Positions 8,960-17,091 of a stretch of DNA of 64,000 nucleotides are shown in pieces. The stretch covers positions 1-64,000 of the forward strand of contig NZ_GG749279.1 in assembly GCF_000160555.1 (NCBI RefSeq), given 5' to 3'. The translations under genes and the position numbers were made by a program. Numbering within the stretch: position 1 is the stretch's first letter; each line of letters opens with the position of its first letter. Origin of the DNA: Centipeda noxia ATCC 43541. Lineage in GTDB: Bacteria; Bacillota; Negativicutes; Selenomonadales; Selenomonadaceae. The notes under the pieces were generated by a model that was not told where the DNA came from, ran no database searches, and saw only the letters and a program-made list of their open reading frames with translations.

Positions 8960-10000
8960 ATGCTAGAAAAAATTGTCGCGACAATATTTGTCTTTGGGCT
9001 GCTTGTCTTTGTACATGAGCTCGGGCATTTTATTACAGCAAAGCTGACCGGCATGCGCGTAGATGAATTCGCGATCGGCTTCGGACCGCGCCTCGTACGC
9101 TTTCGCTATGGGGAGACGGTCTATTCGATCCGTGTTGTTCCGCTTGGCGGGTTCAACGATATTGCGGGAATGACGCCGGATGACAACGATGCAGGCGAGC
9201 GCGGCTACTGCCGCAAACCGATTCTCTCGCGCATGATTGTGATCCTTGCGGGTTCAGCGATGAACTTTATCCTGCCGATTGTTCTCTTCTTCGGCATCTT
9301 TTTCTTTGCCGGCGTGCAGACGCCGAATCCGCAGCCGATTATCGGCACAGTGCTCGTGGGGAATCCTGCGGCAGAGGCAGGTCTCATGGCAAATGACCGT
9401 GTTATCGCCATCGATGGTCAGCCCGTTGAAACGTGGCAGGAAATGGTAGATGCCATCCGCTTAAACCACGGCAATGTCCCGATGACGATGCAGGTGGATC
9501 GTGCGGGAAAAGAACTCACGGTGAGCGTGATGCCGCACTACGATGCGGCGCAGCAGCGCGGCTATATCGGCATCGTGAATGCCTATGAGAGCAGTTATCC
9601 CGGCCTTTTCCAGTCGATCTCCATGGCACTTGAGCGGACGGGAATGATCATCATGATGATGTTCGACGCACTCTATCGTATCATTCTCGAACTCTCGGGA
9701 TCGGAGCTCGCGGGACCAATCGGCGTTGCACAGATGGCAGGCGAGGTTGCAGAGATGGGGATTGTGCCGCTGCTGAACTTTGCAGCTCTCCTCAGTCTCA
9801 ACCTTGCGATTATCAATCTGCTGCCCGTGCCGGCACTTGACGGAGGGCATTTCCTGACGCTCTGCGTCGAGGCCGTGCGCGGCAAGCCGCTGAGCCCCAA
9901 AGTCATGCATTATATCCAAAACGCGGGGGTTGGGCTGATCATTCTGCTCATGCTGCTCGCGATGAAGAATGACGTTGTCCGTATCTTTGCAGGAGGCTGA
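8960..10000 (+). CDS. rseP: Site-2 intramembrane metalloprotease RseP
   Basis: 346 residues. The zinc motif HELGH is at 19-23 inside the first membrane helix. One PDZ domain lies at about 125-200 (GTVLVGNPAAEAGLMANDRVIAIDG), and the second metal motif LPVPALDGGH is at 288-297 before the last membrane helices. It is the S2P family with the single-PDZ RasP/RseP architecture. It cleaves anti-sigma factors and signal-peptide remnants in the membrane. It lies 12 bases after cdsA and 8 bases before ispG, in one transcription unit. Confidence 0.95.
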   Translation: MLEKIVATIFVFGLLVFVHELGHFITAKLTGMRVDEFAIGFGPRLVRFRYGETVYSIRVVPLGGFNDIAGMTPDDNDAGERGYCRKPILSRMIVILAGSAMNFILPIVLFFGIFFFAGVQTPNPQPIIGTVLVGNPAAEAGLMANDRVIAIDGQPVETWQEMVDAIRLNHGNVPMTMQVDRAGKELTVSVMPHYDAAQQRGYIGIVNAYESSYPGLFQSISMALERTGMIIMMMFDALYRIILELSGSELAGPIGVAQMAGEVAEMGIVPLLNFAALLSLNLAIINLLPVPALDGGHFLTLCVEAVRGKPLSPKVMHYIQNAGVGLIILLMLLAMKNDVVRIFAGG

Positions 10001-10008
10001 CCCTCTCT

Positions 10009-11088
10009 ATGCCAATTTATGAACGCCGCAAAACGCGGCAAATTCATATCGGAGCAATTCCCATCGGAGGCGGCGCGCCCATTTCCGTGCAGTCCATGTG
10101 CAATACAAAGACAACGGATACGGAGGCGACCGTACAGCAGATTCGTGAGCTCGCAGCGGCGGGATGCGATATCGTGCGTCTTGCGGTCCCCGATATGGAG
10201 GCGGCAAAGAATCTCGGCAATATCATTCGGCAGGTGAAAACACCCCTCGTTGCCGATATTCATTTTGATTATAAGCTCGCGCTTGAGGCAATGGCACAGG
10301 GGATTTCCGCTCTGCGCATCAACCCCGGGAACATCGGAGGAACGGAGCGTGTCAAAAAGGTCGTGGCGGCGGCACGCGAGGGCGGGATTCCCATCCGCAT
10401 TGGCGTTAATGCAGGGTCGCTCGATCATAAGATCCTCACGAAATACGGCGGCATTACGGCGGAGGCGCTCGTCGCTTCCGCGATGGAGCACGTACGTGTG
10501 CTCGAAGAGCTGGATTTCTACGATATGAAAATCTCCCTCAAGGCGCACGACGTTCCGCTGACCCTTGCGGCATACCGTTTGATGAGCGAGCGGGTGGACT
10601 ATCCGCTGCATCTCGGCATCACGGAGGCCGGCACAGCAGGAACTGGCATCATCAAGTCCTCGGTCGGCGTGGGTGCTCTGCTGGCCGAGGGCATCGGCGA
10701 TACAATCCGGATCTCGCTGACGGGGGATCCTGTGGTCGAGGTACGTACGGCGAATGAGATTCTAAAGGCACTTGGCCTAAAGGAATACGGACCGACCCTC
10801 GTGGCATGTCCAACCTGCGGGCGTACGAGCATCAATCTCGTAGAGATTGCCGAGAAGGTTGAAGAGCGCCTGCGCAGCATGGAGGAGCCGATTGAAGTCG
10901 CTGTCATGGGCTGTGTCGTTAACGGCCCAGGCGAGGCACGCGGTGCGGATGTCGGCATTGCTGGCGGAAACGGCGAGGGGCTCATCTTCCGTAAGGGCGA
11001 GGTTGTCCGCAAGGTAAAGGAAGAAGATTTGCTTTCCGAACTGTTTCGGGAAATTGATGCGATATTGGAGGAACGCAAAACGTCATGA
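10009..11088 (+). CDS. ispG: 4-hydroxy-3-methylbut-2-enyl diphosphate synthase (GcpE)
   Basis: 359 residues. It opens with the family motif region around SVQSMCNTKTTD. The [4Fe-4S] ligands are C267 and C270 (CPTCGR) and C302 (GCVVNGPGE), with a TIM-barrel N-terminal part (VADIHFD, LRINPGNIG). It reduces MEcPP to HMBPP in the MEP pathway, using ferredoxin or flavodoxin. Its stop overlaps the proS start (ATGA). ispE of the same pathway is at 28771. Confidence 0.98.
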   Translation: MPIYERRKTRQIHIGAIPIGGGAPISVQSMCNTKTTDTEATVQQIRELAAAGCDIVRLAVPDMEAAKNLGNIIRQVKTPLVADIHFDYKLALEAMAQGISALRINPGNIGGTERVKKVVAAAREGGIPIRIGVNAGSLDHKILTKYGGITAEALVASAMEHVRVLEELDFYDMKISLKAHDVPLTLAAYRLMSERVDYPLHLGITEAGTAGTGIIKSSVGVGALLAEGIGDTIRISLTGDPVVEVRTANEILKALGLKEYGPTLVACPTCGRTSINLVEIAEKVEERLRSMEEPIEVAVMGCVVNGPGEARGADVGIAGGNGEGLIFRKGEVVRKVKEEDLLSELFREIDAILEERKTS

Positions 11089-12797
11089 GAGCTACGAATC
11101 TGTATGCGCCCACACTCAGAAACACGCCCGCGGAGGCGGAGATCGCAAGCCATAGGCTCATGTATCGCGCGGGACTGATCCGCAAGTCTGCCGGCGGGAT
11201 GTATACCTATCTCCCGCTCGCATGGCGTACGATCCGAAAGATCGAGGAGATCATCCGCGCGGAGATGGAGGCGGTCGGCGGACAGGAGATTATGATGCCG
11301 ATTCTCCAGCCGTCCGAGCTTTGGGAGGAGAGCGGCCGCTGGGGCGCATACGGCGCCGAGATGATCCGCATCAAGGACCGCCATGACCGCGAGTTCTGCA
11401 TGGGGCCGACTCATGAGGAGATGATTACGGCACTCGTGCGTGATGAACTGCGCTCGTATAAGCAGCTGCCGGTTTTGCTCTATCAGATTCAGGATAAATT
11501 CCGCGACGAGCGGCGTCCGCGTTTCGGCATCATGCGCAGCCGTGAGTTTATTATGCAGGATCTTTATTCCTTTGACGAAGATATTGAAGGAATGAACGAG
11601 TCCTACCGTAAGATGTATGCGGCGTATTCGAACATTTTTACGCGCTGCGGCCTCGATTTCCGTGTCGTGGAGGCAGACAGCGGCGCGATCGGCGGAGGGC
11701 GCTCCGAGGAGTTTACGGTGCTTGCGCCCGAGGGTGAGTCGCGCATCGCTTGCTGTGATGCATGCAGCTATGCGGCAAGTGATGAAAAAGCAGCGCTGCG
11801 CCCGATCAATGCGCCTGCAGAGACAGAGCTTCCGCTCGAGAAAGTGGCGACTCCCGGTACGCATACGATTGCGTTGCTTGCGGAATATCTGAAGATTCCC
11901 GTGGAAAAGACGATTAAGGCGGTCGCCTATCAGACAGAGGACGATTCGCTCATCCTCGCGTTCCTGCGCGGCGATCATGAGGTCAATGAGACCAAGCTTG
12001 CGAATGCCGTCCCGGGGGCGCGTGACCTGCGTATGGCGGACGAAGCTGCCATACGAGCGGCGGGCGGCTCTCCGGGCTTCATGAGCCCAATCGGCATACG
12101 GAAGGGGACACATATCGTGGTCGATGAGACGGCAATGCGCATGCACAATGCCGTCTCGGGGGCGAACGAAGCAGATTTCCACTTCCTAAATGTCAATCCG
12201 AAGCGTGACTTCGGCGAGGTGACGGTTGCAGATATCCGTCTCGTAGCGGAGGGCGATGAGTGCCCTGTCTGCGGAGGCGGGCATCTTCATATCAGCCGCG
12301 GCATCGAGGCGGGACAGATCTTTGCACTCGGTACGAAGTACAGCGAGGCGATGGATGCGACCTTTCTCGACGCTGCGGGCAAGGCGCAGCCGCTGCAGAT
12401 GGGCTGCTATGGAATCGGTGTCGGACGCACAATGGCTGCGGCGATCGAGCAGAACCATGATGACAGCGGGATTATCTGGCCGCGCGCAATTGCGCCGTAT
12501 GAGGTTGTGGTCGTTGCCGTCAATGCGAAGGTTCCTGAGCAGCTTGCCTATGCTGAGGAGGTCTATGAGGAACTCCGCGCGGCCGGGGTCGATGCGCTGC
12601 TCGATGATCGCCGCGAGCGCGCAGGCGTGAAGTTCAACGACTGCGATCTGATCGGTTACCCTGTGCGCATTGCAGTCGGGCCCAAGACGATCGAGAGCGG
12701 GAGCATTGAGGTCAAATTGCGCCGAACAGGTGAGCTTGTGAACTTTGCACGTGATACGTATCTGAAGGGCGTGCAGGATATGCTCGCGGCACTTTGA
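11085..12797 (+). CDS. proS: Prolyl-tRNA synthetase, bacterial type
   Basis: 570 residues, class II. Motif 1 lies around SAGGMYTYLPLAWRTIRKIE, motif 2 at FRDERRPRFGIMRSREFIMQD, and motif 3 near the GCYGIGVGRTMAAAIEQ segment. The editing (INS/YbaK-like) insertion occupies roughly 225-405 and includes the conserved K(G)TH.VVDE region. The anticodon-binding domain ends the protein. It charges tRNA-Pro and hydrolyses mischarged Ala. Last gene of the pyrH-to-proS unit. Confidence 0.98.
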   Translation: MRATNLYAPTLRNTPAEAEIASHRLMYRAGLIRKSAGGMYTYLPLAWRTIRKIEEIIRAEMEAVGGQEIMMPILQPSELWEESGRWGAYGAEMIRIKDRHDREFCMGPTHEEMITALVRDELRSYKQLPVLLYQIQDKFRDERRPRFGIMRSREFIMQDLYSFDEDIEGMNESYRKMYAAYSNIFTRCGLDFRVVEADSGAIGGGRSEEFTVLAPEGESRIACCDACSYAASDEKAALRPINAPAETELPLEKVATPGTHTIALLAEYLKIPVEKTIKAVAYQTEDDSLILAFLRGDHEVNETKLANAVPGARDLRMADEAAIRAAGGSPGFMSPIGIRKGTHIVVDETAMRMHNAVSGANEADFHFLNVNPKRDFGEVTVADIRLVAEGDECPVCGGGHLHISRGIEAGQIFALGTKYSEAMDATFLDAAGKAQPLQMGCYGIGVGRTMAAAIEQNHDDSGIIWPRAIAPYEVVVVAVNAKVPEQLAYAEEVYEELRAAGVDALLDDRRERAGVKFNDCDLIGYPVRIAVGPKTIESGSIEVKLRRTGELVNFARDTYLKGVQDMLAAL

Positions 12798-12811
12798 CCG
12801 GATCGCGCATA

Positions 12812-12840
12812 TTGAAAAGAATGCATGTTATTGCTATAAT
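12812..12840 (+). promoter_or_regulatory. Promoter of the hsp20 gene
   Basis: TTGAAA (12812-12817), 17 bp, TATAAT (12835-12840) preceded by TGC. It is a near-consensus vegetative promoter; I see no CIRCE-type inverted repeat beside it. Confidence 0.8.
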
Positions 12841-12883
12841 AAGACCGTAGATATAATCTGTATCAGCGTTGGAGGTGGTCACT

Positions 12884-13330
12884 ATGTTTCGCCCATTGCC
12901 GTTTAATTTGAAAGAGAATGCCGAGAAAGGGCAGGAGATACTGGGGAAGGCGCTCGAATCCGTAATGGAGCATTCCTTCAATCCGCTCGACAAGGTCGGC
13001 GGCATGTTCTTCCCGTTCCGTGTCGATGTGGTCGACTGTGAGAACTGCTACGAGCTCTTTGCCGAACTTCCAGGGTTCTCGAAGGATGCCATCGAGGTTT
13101 CCTATAACGAGGACGGCCGCCTCAAGATCAAGGCAGAACGCGCGGCATCGGATTTTGCCGAGGCGAAGTTCCTCTGCCGCGAGCGCAAAGCGGGAACATT
13201 CGAGCGCTCATTTCTCATCGACGATGTGGATGAGTCGGGCGTATCTGTCTCCTATGATGCGGGGATTCTCCATGTGATTCTGCCGAAGCTTGCGGTGAAA
13301 AAATCTTGTCGGGTTTTTACGATTCAGTGA
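12884..13330 (+). CDS. Small heat-shock protein (Hsp20/alpha-crystallin)
   Basis: 148 residues from the ATG at 12884; GGAGGTGG directly upstream rules out the in-frame TTG at 12869. An alpha-crystallin domain spans about 45-148: FPFRVDVVDCENCYELFAELPGF and the GTFERSFLIDDVDESGVSVSYDAGILHVILPK strand pair are typical, although the canonical GxL motif reads GILHV. It is an ATP-independent holdase that binds unfolding proteins. It is followed after 38 bases by cheR. Confidence 0.88.
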   Translation: MFRPLPFNLKENAEKGQEILGKALESVMEHSFNPLDKVGGMFFPFRVDVVDCENCYELFAELPGFSKDAIEVSYNEDGRLKIKAERAASDFAEAKFLCRERKAGTFERSFLIDDVDESGVSVSYDAGILHVILPKLAVKKSCRVFTIQ

Positions 13331-13368
13331 GAGAGATGTAGGGATATGTATGACGGGGAGGGCAATTT

Positions 13369-14157
13369 ATGACGGAAGACCGTGATTGGGAGCTTTTTAA
13401 GCAGAAGCTCAAGGCGAAGACGGAGATTGATCTCGACCTTTACAAAGAGCCGCAGATGAAGCGCCGCATCAACAATCTGATCACGCGCGCGGGCTATAAG
13501 GGCTGCGTAGAATATTTCGATCATGTCTGCGAGGATAAGGATGATTTCGCGGCGTTCATTGAGTATCTGACGATCAATGTGTCGGAGTTCTTTCGTACGC
13601 CGGAGAAGTTCAGCAAACTTGAGACAGATGTTATCCCCGATCTTTTAAAGCGATCTTCCAAACTCAATATTTGGAGTGCGGGCTGTTCCATCGGGGCAGA
13701 GCCGTATTCCCTCGCCATTATCATGAAGGAGATGACGCCCGGAACGCGCCATCGTATTTTGGCATCCGATCTCGATGTTGAGATTCTGGCAAAGGCAAAG
13801 CGCGGCGTCTATACAGCGGATGAGATCAAAAGCATGGCGCCGGATCGCCGCCGCAAGTATTTCGAAGAAGACGGGGATCACTTCGCTGTAAAACCAGAGA
13901 TCAAGAGTATGATCGAGTTCAAGCGGCACAATCTCCTGCAGGATAAGTTCGAGACGGGATTTGACTTGATCCTCTGCCGCAACGTTGTTATCTATTTCAC
14001 AGACGAGGCAAAGGATCAGCTCTATCGACATTTCTTTGAGGCGCTGAAGCCCGGCGGTATCCTCTTTGTCGGCGCGACGGAGTCCATTCTGAACTTCCGC
14101 AAGATGGGGTATACGAGCTTTCAGCCGTTTTTCTATCAGCGGCCGCTTGAACCATGA
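13369..14157 (+). CDS. cheR: CheR-type chemoreceptor glutamate methyltransferase
   Basis: 262 residues. The N-terminal helical domain ends in NVSEFFR (70-76). SAM-binding motif I is IWSAGCSIGAEPYSLAI (101-117), with ASDLD (acidic loop) and LILCRNVVIYF further on. CheR adds methyl groups to receptor glutamates for chemotactic adaptation. No other che gene is in the window, so it is an orphan copy or serves a flagellar system elsewhere. Its stop overlaps the next gene by 4 bases (ATGA), tying it to the PaaK-like protein. Confidence 0.93.
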   Translation: MTEDRDWELFKQKLKAKTEIDLDLYKEPQMKRRINNLITRAGYKGCVEYFDHVCEDKDDFAAFIEYLTINVSEFFRTPEKFSKLETDVIPDLLKRSSKLNIWSAGCSIGAEPYSLAIIMKEMTPGTRHRILASDLDVEILAKAKRGVYTADEIKSMAPDRRRKYFEEDGDHFAVKPEIKSMIEFKRHNLLQDKFETGFDLILCRNVVIYFTDEAKDQLYRHFFEALKPGGILFVGATESILNFRKMGYTSFQPFFYQRPLEP

Positions 14158-15083
14158 GCGGAGCAGCGCTGCTCGCGCAGGAAGAGCGCTTGGCACTCCT
14201 CCTGCGCGAAATCAAGTGGGCGGAGGAAAAGACCGCCCTTTACCGCACGGCATTCGCGCGTGCAGGCGTCAGCCATGCATCTGTAACGTGCTTTTCCGAT
14301 ATGACGCGGCTGCCGTTTTTGGAGTACTCAGAGGAAGAGGGGGCAGATGCCCCTTTTTTCATGCTTACGCTTCCTCTGTCCGGTATCCTTCGCCTGAGTA
14401 TTCTGCGGGATACGGCCCAATGCAGCGGGAGGATTCACTGTTATACGCAGGGAGATGTCGCACGGCAGGTGCGGACGGCGGCAGATATGCTCGCCGCGTG
14501 TGGGGTGAATCGTGCGAGTACCGCACTTCTCACAGGTGATTTTGATGACAGCCGGGTACTCGATCTGCAGTATGCACTCGAGACGATCGGGGCGACTGTC
14601 TTGCCGTGCGAGAGCGCAAACTGCACCGCCGCTGCGCAGTTGCTGCGGGCCGCAGTGCCCGATACCGTCATCGCATGGGAACATGATTTGCCCGCGCTTG
14701 CGGACGTTATGGGCGATCTTTGCACAAACCGCATCATTACGATCAGCACTCGTATCGCTGCAGGTAATTCTGCAAAAAAAATGGCAGAGAGAATGGGCAG
14801 ACGGCACGCACATATCTTTACGCTGGCGCAAATGGGAGCATTGATCGGATACCGCTGTGCAGAGAATGAAGGGATTCATCTCGAGGAGCGCCTCTTTTTT
14901 GCCGAAGTTATTGATGCGGTGGGGGGCAGCTCGACAGCGGACGGCGCAGCAGGGGAGCTTGTGCTCACCACGATTGCAGCAGAGGCGATGCCTGTCCTTC
15001 GGTATCGTACCGGGCTGCATGTACGTCTTGCGCGTGGCGAATGCGCCTGCGGCAGCACGCAGCTGCGCATAGTAGAGGAGTGA
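14154..15083 (+). CDS. Short PaaK-like (phenylacetate-CoA-ligase-related) adenylate-forming protein
   Basis: 309 residues against about 430 in true PaaK. The N-terminus (KTALYRTAFARAGV, then TRLPFLEYSEEE) follows the PaaK opening, and the C-terminal part (GELVLTTIAAEAMPVLRYRTG then CACGS) matches the adenylation-domain motif plus the PaaK cysteine element. The glycine/serine-rich P-loop region is poorly preserved and the C-terminal mobile domain is missing. It may therefore be catalytically altered, or an adenylate-binding relic. Coupled to cheR by ATGA and 4 bases before pyrF. The role is unknown. Confidence 0.6.
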   Translation: MSGAALLAQEERLALLLREIKWAEEKTALYRTAFARAGVSHASVTCFSDMTRLPFLEYSEEEGADAPFFMLTLPLSGILRLSILRDTAQCSGRIHCYTQGDVARQVRTAADMLAACGVNRASTALLTGDFDDSRVLDLQYALETIGATVLPCESANCTAAAQLLRAAVPDTVIAWEHDLPALADVMGDLCTNRIITISTRIAAGNSAKKMAERMGRRHAHIFTLAQMGALIGYRCAENEGIHLEERLFFAEVIDAVGGSSTADGAAGELVLTTIAAEAMPVLRYRTGLHVRLARGECACGSTQLRIVEE

Positions 15084-15087
15084 AAAC

Positions 15088-15804
15088 GTGGCAGATGATC
15101 AATTGATTGCAGCACTCGACGTGCATACGAGATCGGAGGCAGAGGTGCTCGTGCAGCGCCTTGGCGAGAGCGTCGGGTATTATAAAGTCGGTATGGAACT
15201 CTTCTATGCGCTCGGCGGAGATATGGTTTTATGGCTGAAGAATGAGGGGAAGAGAGTATTCCTCGATCTGAAGCTCCATGATATTCCCAATACGGTGGGA
15301 AACGGGCTCTGTTCGCTCCTGCGGCTCCGACCGGATATCCTAAATGTGCATACGGCAGGCGGACTGCGCATGATGAAGGCAGGTGCAGAAGCGCTGCATC
15401 GTGAGGCAGAGGCACAGGGCATCCCCTGCCCAAAGCTGATTGGCGTGACGGTGCTCACGAGCATGGATGCAGAGGATTGGCGCGGGCTCGGTCATACGGG
15501 GACAATTGCAGATGCGGTTCTCAGACGTGCGCAGCTCGCACAGGAGGCAGGCCTCGACGGTGTGGTCGCATCGCCCGCTGAGACACTGGAGATTCGGCGT
15601 ACTTGCGGCGATGATTTTCTGATTGTGACGCCCGGAATCCGTCCCGCAGGTGTGGGCAATGATGATCAGCGGCGGGTGATGACGCCGGCCGGAGCAATTC
15701 GTGCGGGGGCTTCGCAGATTGTTGTCGGGCGTGCCATTTCAGGTGCGCCGGATCCGCGCGCGGCGGCAGAACTGATTTTGAAGGAGATGGAGGAAGCGTT
15801 ATGA
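15088..15804 (+). CDS. pyrF: Orotidine 5'-phosphate decarboxylase
   Basis: 238 residues from GTG 15088. The catalytic signature D-L-K-L-H-D is at 60-65 (FLDLKLHDIPNTV), with IAALDV at the start and the VTPGIRP phosphate-binding loop near 185. It converts OMP to UMP, the last step of de novo UMP synthesis. It overlaps pyrE (ATGA), which supplies its substrate. Confidence 0.97.
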   Translation: MADDQLIAALDVHTRSEAEVLVQRLGESVGYYKVGMELFYALGGDMVLWLKNEGKRVFLDLKLHDIPNTVGNGLCSLLRLRPDILNVHTAGGLRMMKAGAEALHREAEAQGIPCPKLIGVTVLTSMDAEDWRGLGHTGTIADAVLRRAQLAQEAGLDGVVASPAETLEIRRTCGDDFLIVTPGIRPAGVGNDDQRRVMTPAGAIRAGASQIVVGRAISGAPDPRAAAELILKEMEEAL

Positions 15805-16376
15805 CACAGGAGGAAGTGCGCGCACTGCTCGTTGAGACGGGTGCCATTATGGACGGGCATTTTTTGCTGACCTCTGGTCTGCACAGCCCGCATTACGTAG
15901 AGAAATTCAATGTGCTGCAGCATCCGCAGTATACGCAGCAGCTTTGTGAGGCGACGGCTGAGCGCTACAGGGATGCGGGCATTGAGACGGTAGTCGGCCC
16001 CGTGACGGGCGGCATTCTGCTTGCGCATGAGACGGGCAAGGCGCTTGGGACACGCGCGATTTTCACGGAGCGCGTGGACGGAAATATGACGTTTCGGCGC
16101 GGCTTTTCCCTGCGCCCGGGCGAGCGTGTGCTGATTGTCGAGGACATCGTGACGACGGGCGGCTCGATCAAGGAGGTCATCGAGGTCGTGAAGGAGGCGG
16201 GCGCGATTCCCGTTGCGGTCGCGATGCTCGTTGACCGCAGCGGCGGCAAGGCACAGTTCGGCGACGTTCCCGCATCGGCGCTCCTCACGATGGATGTCGA
16301 GACCTATACGCCCGAGGCATGTCCGCTCTGCGCCGCGGGCATTCCCATGACGAAGCGCGGACGCACGGGAAAGTAA
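15801..16376 (+). CDS. pyrE: Orotate phosphoribosyltransferase
   Basis: 191 residues. The PRPP motif VEDIVTTGGS is at 113-122, with GPVTGG at 66-71 and the flexible-loop region FTERVDGNMTFRRGF. It makes OMP from orotate and PRPP. The C-terminal tail has CPLCAAG, a two-cysteine element seen in a subset of the family. It is coupled to pyrF upstream and lies 12 bases before an unknown gene. Confidence 0.96.
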   Translation: MTQEEVRALLVETGAIMDGHFLLTSGLHSPHYVEKFNVLQHPQYTQQLCEATAERYRDAGIETVVGPVTGGILLAHETGKALGTRAIFTERVDGNMTFRRGFSLRPGERVLIVEDIVTTGGSIKEVIEVVKEAGAIPVAVAMLVDRSGGKAQFGDVPASALLTMDVETYTPEACPLCAAGIPMTKRGRTGK

Positions 16377-16388
16377 GAGGCACGCTCG

Positions 16389-17084
16389 ATGGCACAGGCT
16401 TTTACAGAGAAAATTGACGCAGTGCTTGCGGAGTCTTCTGTGCTCGATGAACTCCCTGCTGAAATCGAAGGCTTTGTCCTCTCAAAGGAGCGGCAGGTGA
16501 GCGAGGGACAGTACGATTTCTTTTGCTACGATCACGCGGCAAAGCACCGTGCCGTTGTCGGCTTTTATGACGCATCGACAGCCTCGTACAAGCTGCGCGT
16601 CGAGATCGGCGTTGTGAGCTTTGCCCTGGCGTCCTTTATCTATGGAGATTTTGTGACATTCGGACGCGAGCTGACACGCAATCTGCCGCGCGTGATGGCG
16701 GGGCTTCACGCGGATACACTCACGACACAGGAACTTCTGCCCGTGCGCGAAAGTCTCGAAAAATGGGCGTACGGGAAGGAGCTGCCGGAGGAAATTGAGG
16801 GCTATACGCTCTTTGTTCGTCCGTCTGCGCCTGCAGAGCTCACGAACGGTTCCTTCCTCATCATTGACTATGTGGATTTTTCGCGGAGAAATGACGTCGG
16901 CATCTATTACAACTGTTATCGCAATGAGTTCTTCGGCGAGTATCATGCGGCGGGGATGCCGTATGTGAGCTATTCGTTTGATGCAGAAAGTCTTGAGGAA
17001 TTGGAGCAGCGGCTGAAGCTGCACCTCGTACGTTATCTGCGTGAGGCAAGCGCGCAGTCGGAGTTGGAAACGAACGGAAAGTGA
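16389..17084 (+). CDS. Protein of unknown function downstream of pyrE
   Basis: 231 residues, acidic, cytosolic by composition (no signal peptide or membrane helix). It seems to contain two copies of a similar unit: LPAEIEGFVLSKE..YDFFCYDH near 22-55 and LPEEIEGYTLFVR..FLIIDYVDFSRR near 125-162, suggesting an internal duplication. I do not recognise the family. GAGGCACGC upstream is a weak ribosome site; it is 12 bases after pyrE and 7 bases before a PLP lyase gene, so it is probably in the same operon. Confidence 0.75.
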   Translation: MAQAFTEKIDAVLAESSVLDELPAEIEGFVLSKERQVSEGQYDFFCYDHAAKHRAVVGFYDASTASYKLRVEIGVVSFALASFIYGDFVTFGRELTRNLPRVMAGLHADTLTTQELLPVRESLEKWAYGKELPEEIEGYTLFVRPSAPAELTNGSFLIIDYVDFSRRNDVGIYYNCYRNEFFGEYHAAGMPYVSYSFDAESLEELEQRLKLHLVRYLREASAQSELETNGK

Positions 17085-17091
17085 GGGCGTT

